A stretch of DNA of 16,292 nt, taken from assembly GCA_002327905.1 (NCBI GenBank), contig DCUY01000073.1:1-16292 (forward strand), given 5' to 3'. A program made the translations under genes and the position numbers. Positions 15,605 to 16,292 of the stretch are shown one piece after another. The notes beneath the pieces were generated by a model. That model was not told the DNA's origin, did no database searches, and was given only the letters and a program-made list of their open reading frames with translations. Source of the stretch: Caldifarciminota bacterium UBA2202 (GTDB lineage: Bacteria > Hydrothermota > 32-111). Each line of letters starts with the position of its first letter. The first letter of the stretch is position 1.

Positions 15605-16231
15605 GTGGTAGAGTTTTTCCAGAAAGGTGGATGGACAATGTGGCCGCTTTTAGTCAGCGCTATAGTGGGAATAGTATTTGTTATAGAGAGAATAGTAACA
15701 TTTGCTATAATCAATAAAAATCCTAAAAAGTTCGTAGACCAACTCAAGAATGTGATAGAAAAAGAAGGAATTGATGCCGCGATACAATTCTGCGCAAAGA
15801 ATCCTTCTCCTTTTGCACGGATACTTGAATCAGCTCTTACGGAATTTCAGTATGTCGGTAAAAACAAGCAGAGCATTGAAGATGCAATTGCGAGAGCATC
15901 AGTTGTAGAGCTTGCGTTTCTTGACAGAGGAATGCCGTTTTTAACAGCAGTCATAACTTTGGCTCCTATGCTTGGATTCTTGGGCACAGTCTCCGGAATG
16001 GTCAGTGCATTTGATGCAATAGCGCTAGCGGGAACTGTAGAGCCGAAGCTTGTAGCAAGCGGTATTTCTGAAGCTCTTATAACGACTCTTGCAGGCCTTG
16101 TAATAGCGATACCAGTGTCCGCGGCACACACTTACTTCTCGACAGTCATAAACGGATATTCAAGGTCGCTTGAAGATGCATCAAACAAGATAATAGACAT
16201 TCTCATGAGTTTAGAGATTGAAGAAGCATAG
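15605..16231 (+). CDS. exbB: MotA/TolQ/ExbB proton channel family protein
   Basis: The inner-membrane channel subunit of an ExbB-ExbD type energiser uses proton flow to drive an envelope process such as TonB-dependent uptake. The 208-residue protein has three spans (about 12-34, 113-138 and 154-178). The family signature APMLGFLGTVSGMVSAF is at 120-136, followed by the third-span segment ISEALITTLAGLVIAIP. The start is a GTG with AGGAGG at 15594-15599, five bases away. It stands behind its own promoter and ahead of an exbD-like gene. TolQ or a MotA-like protein is the alternative; no TonB or receptor gene is visible, so the system it powers is not known. Confidence 0.92.
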   Translation: MVEFFQKGGWTMWPLLVSAIVGIVFVIERIVTFAIINKNPKKFVDQLKNVIEKEGIDAAIQFCAKNPSPFARILESALTEFQYVGKNKQSIEDAIARASVVELAFLDRGMPFLTAVITLAPMLGFLGTVSGMVSAFDAIALAGTVEPKLVASGISEALITTLAGLVIAIPVSAAHTYFSTVINGYSRSLEDASNKIIDILMSLEIEEA

Positions 16232-16242
16232 AGGAGAAGTCT

Positions 16243-16292
16243 ATGTTTAAGAGAAAAAAGCAAATAGCAATGCCGGATATTCCAACCTCATC
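16243..16292 (+). CDS. exbD: ExbD/TolR-family protein, N-terminus only (cut by window end)
   Basis: Only 16 codons are present (MFKRKKQIAMPDIPTS and a partial codon). The basic N-terminus followed by a P-x-IPTS segment is the usual lead-in to the single membrane span of ExbD-type proteins. GAGGAG at 16231-16236 lies six bases before the ATG. It begins 11 bases after the channel gene, the standard exbB-exbD order. The assignment rests on context and this short start. Confidence 0.75.
   Translation, partial: MFKRKKQIAMPDIPTS

Noticed and set aside
1..16292. CRISPR arrays, tRNA, rRNA, insertion sequences or phage genes
   Set aside because: No regularly spaced repeats, tRNA-like cloverleaf, transposase or phage protein motif was seen, and the coding density leaves little room.

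Overview
This window is a compact, one-directional bacterial gene cluster. Every supported gene is on the + strand. It starts with a 170-base leader and runs through 18 genes (172-15505) that overlap or are separated by at most 14 bases, nearly all with strong AGGAGG-type ribosome binding sites. After a 99-base gap containing a promoter come an ExbB-type channel gene and the first 50 bases of its ExbD partner. The moderate-to-low GC content, the ExbB/ExbD pair (which implies an outer membrane) and the mix of families (split glycine dehydrogenase, MutL-family ATPase, DUF6754-type membrane proteins, DUF4388) suggest a diderm, probably anaerobic, uncultured lineage, perhaps in or near the FCB-type candidate phyla. 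That placement is inference, as no marker gene is present.

Region 1 (1-171): a GC-richer leader with short direct repeats, then a sigma70-like promoter and the gcvPB ribosome site. Region 2 (172-4878): gcvPB (glycine decarboxylase subunit 2), a small unknown protein, a MutL-family ASKHA ATPase without its usual glutamate mutase partner, and an unknown protein with an N-terminal barrel-sandwich-like domain and a C-terminal KOW-like segment. Region 3 (4893-11682): the heart of the window, a four-gene membrane cassette in two tandem, diverged copies. Each copy is A (signal peptide, Fn3-like ectodomain, membrane span, cytosolic DUF6754-like domain, membrane span), B (about six membrane spans), C (ectodomain anchored at both ends) and D (about six membrane spans).

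Region 4 (11679-12434): a lipoate-ligase/octanoyltransferase family enzyme, more like LipM than LplA, which could lipoylate the GcvH protein of the glycine cleavage system. Region 5 (12434-14758): three soluble proteins, namely a DUF4388 (PATAN) protein, a possibly Roadblock-like protein and a third of similar layout. Region 6 (14769-15505): two small three-span membrane proteins. Region 7 (15506-16292): promoter, exbB and the start of exbD.

How it may work together (inference): the duplicated A-B-C-D genes look like an uncharacterised heteromeric membrane complex. The MutL ATPase and the KOW-like protein would be cytosolic partners, and the DUF4388/Roadblock-like trio an adaptor or signalling arm. 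Glycine cleavage and lipoylation genes flank or share the transcription unit. The most notable item is the tandem duplicated cassette tied to an orphan MutL ATPase.
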